DNA of 64,000 nucleotides, taken from positions 40,001 through 104,000 of the forward strand of contig NW_024744462.1 in NCBI RefSeq assembly GCF_018991925.1, in the 5' to 3' direction. Positions 10,530 through 22,265 of the stretch are shown piece by piece (the first letter of the stretch is position 1; each line of letters opens with the position of its first letter). Under the pieces are notes generated by a model. That model searched no databases, had not been told where the DNA came from, and worked only from the letters and a program-made list of their open reading frames with translations. The stretch is from Homarus americanus (Eukaryota > Arthropoda > Malacostraca > Decapoda > Nephropidae). Made by a program: the position numbers and the translations under genes.

Positions 10530-11115
10530 TTTCCCAATTAATTAGAGGCTTCTCAATAAAATGAAGAACGTCACTGTCTTTGACCCCAATTAATCGTTGT
10601 TAATTAAATAGAAACGACTGTGTTGTTTACCTGAGAGTTTCCAATTAAATACCTCTAGACAGAATGAGAATTAGTCTGTGTTTATTTCCCAATTAATCTC
10701 TATTTGCGTAATAGGATGGGCTGAAAATATTAACTAATTATCTATACCTTCAAATAAAGTCGAAATGGCTGTGTAGGTTTTCCAATTAGCCCCTTGTGGA
10801 TTAAATAGGAAATGGTGCATAAATTAGCTAATTATTCTCTTCTAAATATCATAGAAAGGGCTGTGCAGTTCTCCCAATTAGGTTCTTCTGAATAAAATAA
10901 AATCGGCTGTTTCGATTACCCATTTCCCTCTTGTAGATAAAATAGGCTTAACTACGTCTTTCTCCCAATTAGCCTCCACTAGTTAGAATAAAAATAGGTA
11001 CATAAATCTCCCTAGATGAAATAAGAAGAAGTCCGTATATTACCCAATTTATACCCCTTTCAAAAATATATTAAAAATTGGCACTTAAACCACAACCATC
11101 ACCAATTAACCCCTT
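10530..11115 (+). repeat. Ancient ~50-bp array with CAATTA cores
   Basis: CAATTA occurs at about 10535, 10587, 10642, 10690, 10783, 10875 and 10966, with CTAATTA at about 10733 and 10828, then CAATTT and CAATTA near 11045 and 11103. The spacing is mostly 43-55 bases. Flanking words such as ATAAAATAG, GGCTGTG and CCTCTAGA are shared between units, so this looks like a heavily diverged tandem array and not chance AT-richness. Confidence 0.55.
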
Positions 11116-11255
11116 TCTCCCACCACTCCCATCCCCCCCCTTCCTCCCCCATCACCACAACACCCCTACCCCACCACACTGTCCCCATCCCTCCCCCACC
11201 ACACCGTCCCCATCCCTCCCCCCACCACACCGTCCCCATCCCTCCCCCACCTGGA
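11115..11255 (+). repeat. C-rich minisatellite (CCCCACCACACCGTCCCCATCC)
   Basis: About three units of ~29 bases with ACCACACCGTCCCCATCCCT cores. Confidence 0.85.
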
Positions 11256-11259
11256 TAAA

Positions 11260-12080
11260 ATAGGCATTCCCTGACCCATTACAGGTAGGCAGTAGCAGGT
11301 AATATTCTCAACACTATGATAGACCGACAATTACACAAGTCACCGCTGAAAAATTGAACAGAATCTCAAATATTAAAGTAATGGGGCCTGTGTGACGGTG
11401 GGGACCTTGGGATAGCATCTTCTTCCCTCTCACTAACAGCCTTATGGTATGTACTCATAAGGTTTATTATCTTCACCTGTACTCTCTTAAAGTTGATGAG
11501 GGTAATGTGATTTGTTTATAGGCCTTAGGGTAGGAGGAAATAGAGGTTATTATTACTGAAGGTTCTCTGAGGTTAATGGAGGCTGCGGGTAATACTTTAG
11601 TTGAGGGTTATGTCATTATTATAGGGACCCTTGTGAGTCCTATAGGTAAAGGTTATATTAGCGTGTGTCGTTTGTGTCATTCATAAGGCAGATGAGCTTT
11701 ATTACCCTCTCTCTTAAGATAGTAGGATATAAAGGTTATTTTTGTGTGGAGTGTTATTAGTATGAAGGATGTTAATTAGACCTTTATGACATCTGATGAT
11801 AGTGGTTATATTACACTTACAGGGATGGAAGATGATGTTATTAATGAATGTCTTATGGCAGTAATTAAGCTGAAGTTAATAATTAAAGATCATTAAAGGT
11901 CATTTGAAACACTAATTATTATGGGTTCATTTAGCATGGGTGGTTATGTGTCGTATTGTATGTATTTTTAGTATACTTTTATATGTGTGTTTGTGTATGG
12001 TGATTGGGGATTTTGTTTGGTGATTTATTGAATGGTCTTTTGTTTTTATTCTTGAATTTTGGTCGTTATTGTTATTGATG
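11260..12080. other. AT-rich DNA with decayed internal repeats
   Basis: Words such as AAGGTTAT, CTTATGG and TTATTA recur from about 11440 to 11900, which suggests an old tandem array. No gene is recognised. Confidence 0.45.
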
Positions 12081-12087
12081 ATGGTAT

Positions 12088-12092
12088 TATTA

Positions 12093-12162
<70 letters not shown>
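12088..12162 (+). repeat. (ATT)n microsatellite
   Basis: About 25 perfect ATT units. Confidence 0.97.
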
Positions 12163-12163
<1 letters not shown>

Positions 12164-12238
12164 CAGTAGTTGTAGTAGCATTAATGGTGGTAGTAGAAAT
12201 ATTTTGTATTACTTTTTAGTTGGATTGTAAAGACAGTA

Positions 12239-12240
<2 letters not shown>

Positions 12241-12333
<93 letters not shown>
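12241..12333 (+). repeat. (CA)n microsatellite
   Basis: 93 bases of uninterrupted CA. Confidence 0.98.
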
Positions 12334-12335
<2 letters not shown>

Positions 12336-12349
12336 GTACTTTCTACATT

Positions 12350-13470
12350 AATCGTCCCCTCCTCTTATTCTCTCTCTCTCTCTTACCTCGTTATTCACCC
12401 CTTTCTTTATCCCCACGGTATTCTTCCCCCACCTATTTTCCCAGTTATCCGTCTCTCCTTTTCATGTCGTCATTCGTTCCGTCACTTCTCCTCCTGTTCT
12501 TGTCTCTCTCTCTCTCTCCTAATTCGTCTGTCAAGCTTCCAAACCCTTCTTTCTTTTCTTTCCTTATTATTCTATTTTCTCCTGTTCCTCTTGTGTCTTC
12601 TCCCCTTCTCATCCTCCTCCCCTTTTTTTTTTGCTTTATCCTTTTATTCCTCCTTCCTTCTGTCTATACTTTTACTATTTCCATCTCCCACCCTCTCTTT
12701 TCTCTCTTTCTTCCACTATTACACCTCCCTTCCTGCAATTCTCTTTCTCTTCCCTCTTCTCTCTCTGTCAACCTTTCTACCTCCCTTCCACGCCCTTTTC
12801 ACTCTTCACCTGTCTCTATTCTCCCCTCACCCTGCTTTACTTCCTTCTCCCTTCACCACCTCCTTTCCCTTCCCCCTTCACCACCCCTCTCCTCCTCACC
12901 ACCTCCCCTTCCCCTCACCACCTCCCTTCCCCCCTCACCCACCTCCCCACCACCTCCGCATCCCCCCTCACCACCTCCCTTCCCCTTCACCACCTCCCTC
13001 CCTTCACCACCTCCCCATCCCCCTCACCACCTCCCCTTCCTCACCACCTCCCCTTCCCCTCACCACCCCCCTTCCCCTTCACCACCTCCTCCCCTTCACC
13101 ACCTCCCATCCCTCACCACCCCCATCCCCTCACCACCTCCCTTCCTCACCACCTCCCCATCTCCCCACCACCTCCCCATCCCTCACCACCTCCTTCCCCC
13201 CTTCACCACCTCCCCTTCCCCCCACCTCCCCCTTTCCCCACCAACTCCTTCCCCCCACCACCCTCCCCTTCCCCTCTCACCACCTCCCCTTCCCCCCTCA
13301 CCACCTCCCCCCTTCTCCCCACCACCTCCCCCTTCCCCTTCACCACCTCCCCTTCCCCCTCACCACCTCTTCACCACCTCCCCTGTCCTCTCACCACCTC
13401 CCTTCCCCTCACCACCTCCCTTCCCCCTCACCACCTCCCTTCCCTCACCCTTCCCCCTCTCTCACTATCT
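12350..13470 (+). repeat. C/T-rich tract with CACCACCTCCC minisatellite
   Basis: A pyrimidine-rich stretch becomes, from about 12845, a tandem array of 12-20-base units approximating CCCCTTCACCACCT, with about 40 copies to 13465. Three overlapping Pro/Ser frames of ~290-340 codons result from this composition and are not genes. Confidence 0.92.
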
Positions 13471-13587
13471 AAATTAAATCACACCTCTTCATAACAATTC
13501 ACTATGTTGTTAAGCTGTGAGAGTTGTGAGTTAAGGGAGGAGAAAAACAGAATATAAAGACTGGATCTGTGTGCTTGAGTGCCTGAA

Positions 13588-13601
13588 ACACACACACACA
13601 C

Positions 13602-13635
<34 letters not shown>
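13588..13635 (+). repeat. (CA)n microsatellite
   Basis: CA repeat with one CG interruption. Confidence 0.95.
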
Positions 13636-13640
<5 letters not shown>

Positions 13641-13774
13641 CCCTACATCTTCCTCCTCCTCCTCCTTTCCCATTCCACTCACATACCCCCTCCCAAGACA
13701 GTGTTTTTTTTAGAGGGCGGTTGAGTGAGGAGGAGGGGCGGCACCTCTTTTCTCTCCTCCCCCCCCACCCCTGC

Positions 13775-13970
13775 CAGCTGTCCCCATGGCGAGATTGATG
13801 TAAATTTCGCAGCCCCCTTGAAAATTACTCTGCCGCCATGACACGAAAAATACCGTCGTTGATTCTAAGAGTGCGCACGGAACACCCCCACCTCTCTTCC
13901 CCCCTCCCTCCCTCCCTCCATCCCCCCACACAGTCGGCCCGGGGTATTACTGGGATTATTGACCACTACC
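13775..13970. other. High-complexity island, candidate conserved non-coding element
   Basis: Non-repetitive sequence between C-rich blocks. It contains the inverted pair CATGGCG (13785-13791) and CGCCATG (13834-13840). No open frame of note crosses it. Confidence 0.35.
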
Positions 13971-14194
13971 AAGATTTGCTGTCTGGCCTGTATCTCCTCT
14001 CCCCCCAACCCCCAGTAATCCTCTATCCCCCTCCTTCCACCCCCAGACCTTCCCCAAGCCCCCTTCTCGCATGTCTTTGGATATTCAACTCTGAATTGTC
14101 GGCGATGACGGCAATTGGACGTAGGAAACAGCTAGACTTTGTTGTATTATATTGCGTAAAGGCGGGTCATAATGGGTCCTGTGATTTCATTTTT

Positions 14195-14230
14195 TTTATT
14201 ATTATTATTATTATTATTGTTATTATTGTT
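14195..14230 (+). repeat. (ATT)n tract
   Basis: Short ATT repeat with GTT interruptions. Confidence 0.9.
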
Positions 14231-14239
14231 TCTAGGAAT

Positions 14240-14990
14240 TTTATTATTTTGTGGTGTGTTATTACCTTCCGTAGGGACATAAGACTGTGATATACTGACT
14301 GTGAATCCATTTGTTTTATCATCTGAGGAACAATGTCTCAGACGAGTTTAATCTCCTAGATGAAAGACGCCATTGTTGTGGTTTTTAAAGTCACAGCTGA
14401 TGAATGTAAACAAACTGTGATGGCGGGAGAGTAATGTGGCTCTTTAAATTTAATTCTGGGGTGGATTTATATTGTCGTTTTTATTCGTTAGTTGGAATTT
14501 TATGATTATTTTTGTTAGTTTCTGTATGGTTTTATTCACTCACTCACTCACTTACTCACTCTCACTGCAATAACAGATGTGCATTACCATGGTGTTTACT
14601 TTTCACAACGTAGACCCCATATACAGCTCTCATTGACCCTATCCCAACATCAGACCCGTAACCAACACCTCCTCAGCAAAAAATCCTACACCACGTTATC
14701 CTGTCACTTACGCCCACACCTTACTGTAAAACCATAAATTTTATACCTTTATGGCGTAATGGAACAGCTAACGCGCCATTAAACCCCTTACTTTACCGAC
14801 TAACTTCATACATTTGCATAACAAGTGATGATCGGCTGGTTAAATTCCGAACCCGAACCCTTAATTGAAGCCTGAATTCCGTGTTGGTGTAATGTGTTCA
14901 GATCCTATGTTAGGTTTGGTAATAGACGACGTATTAGAGTATAAGGTTTGTGGGTCTTCTTCAACTTGTAGGCAAGGCGGAAACTGAGGC
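14240..14990. other. Ordinary-complexity DNA, no gene recognised
   Basis: Non-repetitive apart from a short (CTCA)n at about 14537-14560. No coding evidence. Confidence 0.5.
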
Positions 14991-14995
14991 TTTTG

Positions 14996-15595
14996 TGTGT
15001 CCGTGTTCCTGTGTTTCGTGTTCTGCCGTGTCCGTGTTTCCCTGTGTTCGTGTTTCCCTGTGTCCGTGTTTCGCCGTGTCTGTGTTTCCCTTGTCCATGT
15101 TTCCCGTGTCCGTGTTTCCCCGTGTCCGTGTTTCCCTGTGTCCGTGTTCTGCCGTGTCTGTGTTTCCCTGTGTCCGTGTTTCCCCGGGTCCGGTTTCCGT
15201 GTCCGTGTTTCCCCAGGTCCTGTGTTTCCTCCTGTGTCCGGTGTTTCTGCTCGTGTCTGTGTTTCCCTGTGTCCATGTTTCCTGTGTCCGTGTTTCTCCG
15301 TGTCCGTGTTTCCCTCAGCCTGTGTTTCCCTGTGTCCGTGTTTCCTGTGTCCGTGTTTCCCTGTGTCCGTGTGTTATTGTGTTCGTGTTTCCCTGTATTC
15401 GTGTTTCCCATGTCCGTGTTTCTGTCGTGTCCGTGTTTCGCCGTGTTCGTGTTTCCCTGTGTCTGTGTGTTATCGTATCTGTGTTTCCCTGTGTCCGTGT
15501 TTCCCCTGTGTCGTGTTTCCCTGTGTCTTGTGTTTCCCTGTGTTCGTGTTTCCCTTTGTATTTCCCTATGTCTGTATGTGTCTATGTCCGTTTAT
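14996..15595 (+). repeat. ~15-bp minisatellite (TGTCCGTGTTTCCC)
   Basis: About 35-40 units approximating CCGTGTCCGTGTTTC with C/T and length variants. The three overlapping Cys/Val/Phe/Pro-rich plus-strand frames (200-272 codons) and the minus-strand Gly/Thr/His frame are products of the array. Confidence 0.95.
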
Positions 15596-15976
15596 TCATT
15601 GAGTCTATGCGTCTTTATTCCTGTGTTCTTCTTAGTTATCATTGTTTTCCTCCTCATTTACCTTTTACCATCTCCTTCTTTATCATATCTGCCTTTCACC
15701 CCATGTTTACTGTGACTCCCCTGCTCTTCACTCTTCACAAATTGTCGGTCCAGAGCTTCAGTAAGTGAGTAAAGTCGGAACAAAGGCATAAAATTTCCTC
15801 TAATGCAGCTGACAATTTTTTGGGGTAATCATCCAGGGTCGGTTGATAGCGTGGTGTTGTATTATCCGAAGCTTAAATAATCCCGGATATCTAATTAACC
15901 GGTAGCGTCGATTTTCCGGACTTACGAACACACACATCGGTTGTACTTGGTGTTATTTTATGTGAGGAGGAAGGGG

Positions 15977-15978
<2 letters not shown>

Positions 15979-16046
<68 letters not shown>
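15979..16046 (+). repeat. (AC)n microsatellite
   Basis: 68 bases of uninterrupted AC. Confidence 0.98.
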
Positions 16047-16051
<5 letters not shown>

Positions 16052-16079
16052 GTTTTTTTTTTCGATGCGTTCTTTTAGG

Positions 16080-16400
16080 TTACCGTAAGCGAATATTTTA
16101 AGGATTGTGGTTTAATTGTTTTCTTAAGGGATTTTAGGATAGATTTATTAGCATAACCTTAAAAACATTTACCTAGACCTAATTATTACCTTAAATAGCA
16201 CCTTAATTATTTTTAAATATGTCTGTAGATTATCGTAATTGTTTATAGTAAATTATTTTAAGGATAAATTATTTTAGATATTACCTTAAATGTCAACAGT
16301 CAATTAACCTGGATTATTTTAGGGATATTTTTTTAGGATAATATTACCTTAAACGACACTAGTCAGTTATCATGGTTACTTTAGGGTCAAACGAATCAAT
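16080..16400 (+). repeat. Decayed array with ATTTTAGG / ACCTTAAA cores
   Basis: Words ATTACCTTAAA and TTATTTTAGG recur every ~40-60 bases with heavy divergence, which suggests an old tandem array. Confidence 0.45.
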
Positions 16401-16459
16401 TGACGCATGACGCATCTCCAACGACGCACTACGCACTTCCAGCGATACACGACTCAATT

Positions 16460-16660
16460 ATCTCACTATAGTGGCTCAAACTATACCTTTATTTCACTAT
16501 AGTGGTTCAAACTATACCATTATCGCACTATAGTGGTTCAAACTATTTTCACTATAGTGGTACTACACCCTTATCTCACTATAGTGGTTCAAACTACACC
16601 ATTATCGCACTATAGTGGTTCAAACTACACCTTTATCTCCTATAGTGGTTTTACACCTAT
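16460..16660 (+). repeat. ~31-bp minisatellite carrying the palindrome CACTATAGTG
   Basis: Six copies of the perfect 10-base palindrome CACTATAGTG (about 16464, 16495, 16526, 16550, 16578, 16609) and one decayed copy near 16639. They are separated by GTTCAAACTATACC(A/T)TTAT-type sequence, and most spacings are 28-32 bases. Confidence 0.92.
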
Positions 16661-16858
16661 AGAATTCCAATTAAGAAATCATAATATAGAAATATATAGT
16701 TAGATAATATAGAGTTAAGTTATATCATGCTATAGAGGACTAAATGTGTCTCATGTTACTGTTGTGAAAGATGTAAATGTGAATAAAGTATACAATTGGA
16801 GTTTTATTCACATACACAATAATGAAGGGAGAGATCAAACCACACCACAAAAAAGACT

Positions 16859-17145
16859 GCCTAACCTAACCTAACCTGCCTAACCTAACCTAACCTAACC
16901 TAACCTAACCTAGCCTAACCCTAACCTAATCTAACCTAACCAACCTAACCTAACCTAACCTAACCTAACCTAGCCTAACCTAACCTATTAACCTACCTAC
17001 AACTTAACCTCCTAACCTAACCTACCTAACTCTAACCTAATATAACTAGCCTAACCTAACATAACCTAACCTAACCCTAACCTACCTAGCCTCTAACCTA
17101 CCTAGCCTAACCTACCTAGCCTAACCTTAACTTCTAACCTAACCT
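16859..17145 (+). repeat. Interstitial telomere-like repeat (CCTAA)n
   Basis: About 45-50 CCTAA units, perfect in the first half and increasingly interrupted (CCTAG, CCTACC, CTCTAACC) toward 17145. CCTAA/TTAGG is the ancestral arthropod telomere motif. The block lies inside ordinary repeat-rich DNA, so it is an interstitial copy. Confidence 0.93.
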
Positions 17146-17149
17146 ATAA

Positions 17150-17490
17150 TTCTTATATAAATAATTATAGGAATTGAAGTATCGTGTAATTTGATATTTA
17201 TATGTTAATGAGATTATATAATATTAATATATCTGTAATGCAGCTTTCTGTTTTATATAAATTAGTTTATTGTGCTATATAACCATTATATAAATCGATC
17301 ATATGAGATTCAGTGATATTATCATTTGGTGTTTTTTATATGACTTCACTTTTTTATTATGTGATTGTATTAAAGGGATTAATTACCTTTTGTATATGAT
17401 AGTATATAAATTACTAATCGCTATTGGATACTTCTTATATAAATTCATTATATATATATTGTGAGACAAGTTAATGTTATGTTTATAATT
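17150..17490. repeat. AT-rich DNA with recurring TATATAAA words
   Basis: TTATATAAATT-type words recur every ~40-60 bases, and again at 17815-18360. This looks like a decayed array or composition-driven AT-rich DNA. Confidence 0.45.
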
Positions 17491-17494
17491 TTTA

Positions 17495-17815
17495 CAACTC
17501 GCCATAATTTATTACAACTCGCTATAATTTGATACAACTCGCTATAATTTGATACAACTCGCCATAATTTGATACAACTCGCTATAATCTAATACAGATC
17601 ACAATTTGATACAACTCATATTGTGCAAACTCGCTATAATTTGATACAACTCATGTAATTTGGTACAACTCGCCATAATTTGATACAACTCGCCATAATT
17701 TGATACAACTCGCCATAATCAAATACAACTCGCCATAATCTGACACAACTCGCCATAATCAAATACAACTCGCCATAATCTGACACAACTCGCCATAATC
17801 TAATACAACTCGCCA
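17495..17815 (+). repeat. 20-bp minisatellite (TACAACTCGCCATAATTTGA)
   Basis: About 16 units. Variants are CGCTATAA/CGCCATAA and TTTGA/TCTGA/TCAAA. Units near 17590-17660 are shortened. A 60-codon minus-strand frame is an artefact of the array. Confidence 0.95.
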
Positions 17816-18420
17816 CTGCATATAAATAACTTACTTCTTGTTGTTATATGAGACACGTTTCTCTTATTATACAAATGACTAAATCATATAGGATGGTTCT
17901 TATATATGTTGATGATATAGAATTATGATATATTACGTTCCTAATCCACTATTTCCTTCTTGTGTTGTAGATGACTTAGTTTTTTTTTGTTTGAAAGCGA
18001 TATTATTTTCTATATGATATAGGAATTGGTGAACTATATAGGCTCATTTTATAGACAGATATTTATAAGGTATAGGTTTAAACTATATTATAATTTATAT
18101 AAACAAACGACTATGTATTTCATGTTAGTTATTTTTAAGGTGTTTTTATATATGAGAATTCTGTATATACTATAAAAAATGTATATTATCTAACGTTTAA
18201 ATATACAAACTACATCAATTTTTATATATTGTTATAATATTTAAGTATATCATGATTTGAATGTATATAAATCGACTCGATACATCATATAAATTCCTGT
18301 CAGTTTTGAGAGACCATATACTCTTGTTCAGTGTTATATAAATTGATCTATAAATTACTAAAGTGTCACCTATTGCCAGAGATGATAACTTATGGGAAGG
18401 ACTGAAGCCATGCTGTAAAT
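17816..18420. other. AT-rich DNA without recognised gene
   Basis: Frequent TATATA words and no coding evidence. Confidence 0.5.
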
Positions 18421-18429
18421 TATGGTATA

Positions 18430-18645
18430 TTTTACTCCACCCCTTCCCCCCCCCCCTTTCCTCTCTCCTTCCCTGTCTTCACCTCTCCCTCCACCTTCCC
18501 TTTCTACCGTGCCCTCTCCCTCCCCTTCCTCCACCCTCCACCTCCCTACTCCCTCCTCTTCCCCTCTCCTCTACCCCTCTCACTCCCCCTCCCCTCCATC
18601 CCCCCTTCCCCTTCCCTACCCCCTCCCCCCTCCTCCTCCCCCCTA
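18430..18645 (+). repeat. C/T-rich low-complexity tract
   Basis: CCCCTCCC-rich; compositional open frames on both strands. Confidence 0.85.
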
Positions 18646-18649
18646 ATGT

Positions 18650-19330
18650 ACAAAGCGCACGGATAACGCTGGTAAATTTGTCAGTGTTTCTGTGAGTGTC
18701 GACCATCTGTCTCTCCCTCCGTATAATTACATTCGCTTAAGTTGTGTTTTGTACTTTAATTTCTCCCCCACTGGTATTGGCCATTACTGTGATGTATAAC
18801 CGAGGGCGCGTTCCTAGTCCTCATTACACTTTGACGTAAGGTTCTTGGCATTTCTGATCCTATCTTGCTATTTTTTATTATTATTTTTTTCTTCTCTATT
18901 GCTAAATATTTTTGTGTATAGTTATCATCAAGGAGAGAGTTTTAACTAAAGGTATGTTCAAATTTTAATGTTATTTTAGATTTTTTTTTTCATACGATCA
19001 TGACTCCTCTAACCCCTCTACCCCCCACCCCCTACCCCCCACCCCCCTACCCCCCACCCTCCTTCCTTTCCTTCCTCCCCATCTAAAAAAAAAATCAAAA
19101 TAGTCTTTAAAAACTCAATTTAAGGGATAACTAATTGTTTTTACTTTATCATTTATTGGTGTAATTATTGAATTTTTTTTAATCATTATTTTGTGCTGTG
19201 TTTTTATGTATAAGATTCCATATTGTTATCATTAAGTTGCATCCATATTTTTCTTTTTATTCCTCTTATCTTTCCGCTTCTTTGTTCCCTGTTCTGTTCT
19301 TCCATATATCTTTCTATCCTACCATGTTCA
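18650..19330. other. AT-rich DNA with a C-rich patch
   Basis: A CCCCCACCCCCTA repeat of about three units lies at 19019-19060. No gene is seen. Confidence 0.5.
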
Positions 19331-19399
19331 CTACCTGAGTTATTGCTTTCATTATCACCATCACCATTATTATTATCATTACCATAAACATTATTTACA

Positions 19400-19411
19400 C
19401 TACAGTTATTG

Positions 19412-19466
<55 letters not shown>

Positions 19467-19500
19467 TAATATCATCATCATCATCATCATCATCACTACT
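19400..19500 (+). repeat. (ATC)n microsatellite
   Basis: ATC repeat with two interruptions. Confidence 0.95.
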
Positions 19501-19557
19501 ATTGTTATTTATAATTATTAACATTATTAATTACAATTATTACCGCTACATCCTTAT

Positions 19558-20175
19558 AACCACCACCACCACCACCACCACCACCACCACCACTACTACA
19601 ACTACTACCACCACTACCACGATCCCAACTAGCACTATAATCACCACAACCATCCCCACTAACACCATAACCGTCATCACTAGAACCACCCCTACTAGCA
19701 CCATAACCACCACCACTACAACCATCTCTACTAGCACCATAACCACCACTACTACAACTCTCCCTAATATCGCTATAACCACTCATCATAATTCAGTAGA
19801 CTAATCTCTATCCACCATTTCTAACCACAACAACAACCACCATTTCCTAAAACTTTATTTCCCTACCACAATCATCACCCCCCCATCCCAATATTCTTCC
19901 CTACACCCTACCACTACCACTATCAACTACCACTACTATATCTCTTACGATTACTTCTCGATAACAACATCCCTACCACCACCAGCATCACCACCACCAC
20001 CACCACCACCACCACCACCACCACCCACCACCACCACCCACCACTACCACCACCACCACCACCACCACTACCACCACCACCACTACCACCACTACCCTCC
20101 ACCATCACCACCACCACCACCACCACCACCACCACCACCACCACCACCACCACTACCTCCACCATCACCACCATT
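19558..20175 (+). repeat. (ACC)n arrays with ACTA interruptions
   Basis: Perfect (ACC)n occurs at 19558-19590 and about 19976-20170. Between them lies a decayed ~30-base repeat of type CCACTAGCACCATAACCACC. Gly/Val-rich minus-strand frames are artefacts. Confidence 0.92.
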
Positions 20176-20354
20176 TCTTGCCCTCCCCAACTCCTAAGGC
20201 CAGATGTGACTCGCTTACCCTAGTAGGTAACCCCCATCACCCTCTCCAGTCCGCCTGAGAACAAGAAATAAACATTATAAATAGTTAGGCAGAAATGACA
20301 TAGGTTTTATGGTCTCTCACAGCTTAGTGGACATGAATCTTTGGGAGGGGGTGT

Positions 20355-20355
20355 C

Positions 20356-20404
<49 letters not shown>

Positions 20405-20415
20405 GTGTGTGTGTC
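20355..20415 (+). repeat. (TG)n microsatellite
   Basis: About 55 bases of TG with one TTG interruption. Confidence 0.96.
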
Positions 20416-20696
20416 AGCGTGGAATGGCGTGTGCTTTTGGTGTGTGAGGTGTATTACTCGTCCAATAAGCATGCAATATACTCGTACATTCTCACCACAT
20501 AAAACAATAGCTTATCGATTCTTAAGAGCGTATATACCCCCCCCTCCCTCTTCCCCTCCCCTCTTCCCCCCTCCCTCTCCCTTACCCTCCTCTCCCCTCC
20601 TTCTTCAACAGCGGCAATAAATTAAGTCTTTATTTTTGCTGTCTAACTTCCCTACTCCTCTTCCTCTTTCGTGTGAGGTGGATAAAGAAAGAGAGC

Positions 20697-20699
<3 letters not shown>

Positions 20700-20768
<69 letters not shown>
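20700..20768 (+). repeat. (CA)n microsatellite
   Basis: About 69 bases of uninterrupted CA. Confidence 0.98.
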
Positions 20769-20769
<1 letters not shown>

Positions 20770-20773
<4 letters not shown>

Positions 20774-21340
20774 TATACAAAGTAGACTAATCATGAACTT
20801 AGTTTCCATTCAATAATTATTCATTTATTTTTAGCATATTATCGATTATATCATTAGATTTTGTTTATTAACCAATTTAGTCATTAATTAGTTTCACCTC
20901 TCTCTCAACAGGTATCAACAGGTATACGTCATTGGTGTTGATGTTTCCTCCCCTCCTCCTCCCCCACACACACCTCAAGTCCCAGCGCAGGATGAAGGTA
21001 AGCATATGTACCGTGTTGTATGTCTGTATGTGTGTGTGTGTTTGGAGTTTTGTTACGAGATTTCAGTATCGTACCATGAAGGATTTGTTAAGTGTTATAG
21101 GTATGAAGCCTTGATGATTGTTATAAGTGAAGCCTTCGAAAAAAGCACTCGTTGATGAAGCTTTTGAAATAGTCTTAATTATGAAGCTTTGAATATTGTC
21201 ATAACTGAAACCTCGACAGAAGCCTTGGAAATTGCCGTAAGTGAAGCCTTGAAGAGCGGGAGTTACTGAGGCGTTAACTCAGTAGATTTCTTTCAGCCGC
21301 TCAAGAACACATTATTTCACGTCCCCGAGGGTGATGAAAC
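20770..21340. repeat. AT-rich DNA and decayed GAAGCCTTGA repeat
   Basis: From about 21100 to 21270 words GAAGCCTTGA / GAAGCTTTGA recur every ~22-30 bases with GTCATAA / GTTATAA spacers, a decayed minisatellite. Nothing coding is seen. Confidence 0.5.
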
Positions 21341-21394
21341 GCTCCTGGTGGGGGTGTAGGGTGTAGGGGTGGGGGTGTGGGGGCTTGTCGTGTG

Positions 21395-21700
21395 TAGGGA
21401 GAGAGAGAGAGGGGGGGAGAGGATAAAAAATGAGAAGTAGGAGAAGGAACAAGAAGTTAAAGAGAGAGTAAGAAAGGAATAGGGAGTAAAAAAGAGGAAA
21501 AAAGGAAACTAGAAATTGAATAAAGTAAGAAAATGATAAAAATGTAAAGAAAGGAAGGAAATAAAAGAGGTAAGAAGAGAGTAATTAAACCGAAACGAGA
21601 AAAAAAAGAGAACGAGAGAGAGAGAGAGAGAGAGAGAAAGAAGAACAACGAGGTAATGCATAAATAGAGAATGAAACACAGGTAAAGAAAAAGATTGAGA
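21395..21700. repeat. Purine-rich tract with (GA)n
   Basis: AG/AAG-rich plus strand including (GA)n at about 21614-21637. Confidence 0.85.
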
Positions 21701-21889
21701 GCAAAAATAATTATCGTCCATTTCCTCTTATTTCTTCATTCAGCTGTGAAAACCTTTAATTATCAAGATAAGAATAATTTTACAGCCTCGACCAGCCAAG
21801 ACCTTTCACTAGCGAGGAAGGAGAACGGGTTTCTTATGCCGTATTTAAGCTCCCGTTTCCCTGGTAATTCTCAACTAAAGGTGTTAGTC

Positions 21890-22155
21890 TCCCCCCTTAC
21901 CTTCTCCCACCTTCCATCTCCTTCCCTCTTCCTTCCTCTGCCTTCTTTTTATCTTCCTTTCACTTCCCATTCCTCTCATTCCCCATCCCCTTTCTCTCAT
22001 CTCCCTTCCCCTTCCTTTATCCTCTCTCCCACCTTCCTCTCATCTCCCATTTCCTCTCCACTTCTTCTCACCCCTCTCCTTACTGCTTCCTCCCCCTCCC
22101 TCTCATCTCCCCCCCCTCATCTCCCCTCCCCTCATCTCCTCCCTCATCTCCTCCC
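21890..22155 (+). repeat. C/T-rich tract (CTCATCTCCC)
   Basis: Ends in ~12-base CTCATCTCCCC units at 22100-22153. Confidence 0.85.
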
Positions 22156-22194
22156 CTAGTTATCAAGACCCGATATGTGTGAGGAGTTATTGTA

Positions 22195-22197
<3 letters not shown>

Positions 22198-22265
<68 letters not shown>

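Noticed and set aside
12464..13494. Proline/serine-rich frames of ~290-340 codons
   Set aside because: Three overlapping frames are open at once across a C/T-rich minisatellite; there is no signal peptide plus repeat logic or splice context.
14905..15768. Cys/Val/Phe-rich frames on the plus strand resembling membrane proteins
   Set aside because: Generated by the 15-bp TGTCCGTGTTTCCC array in three frames.
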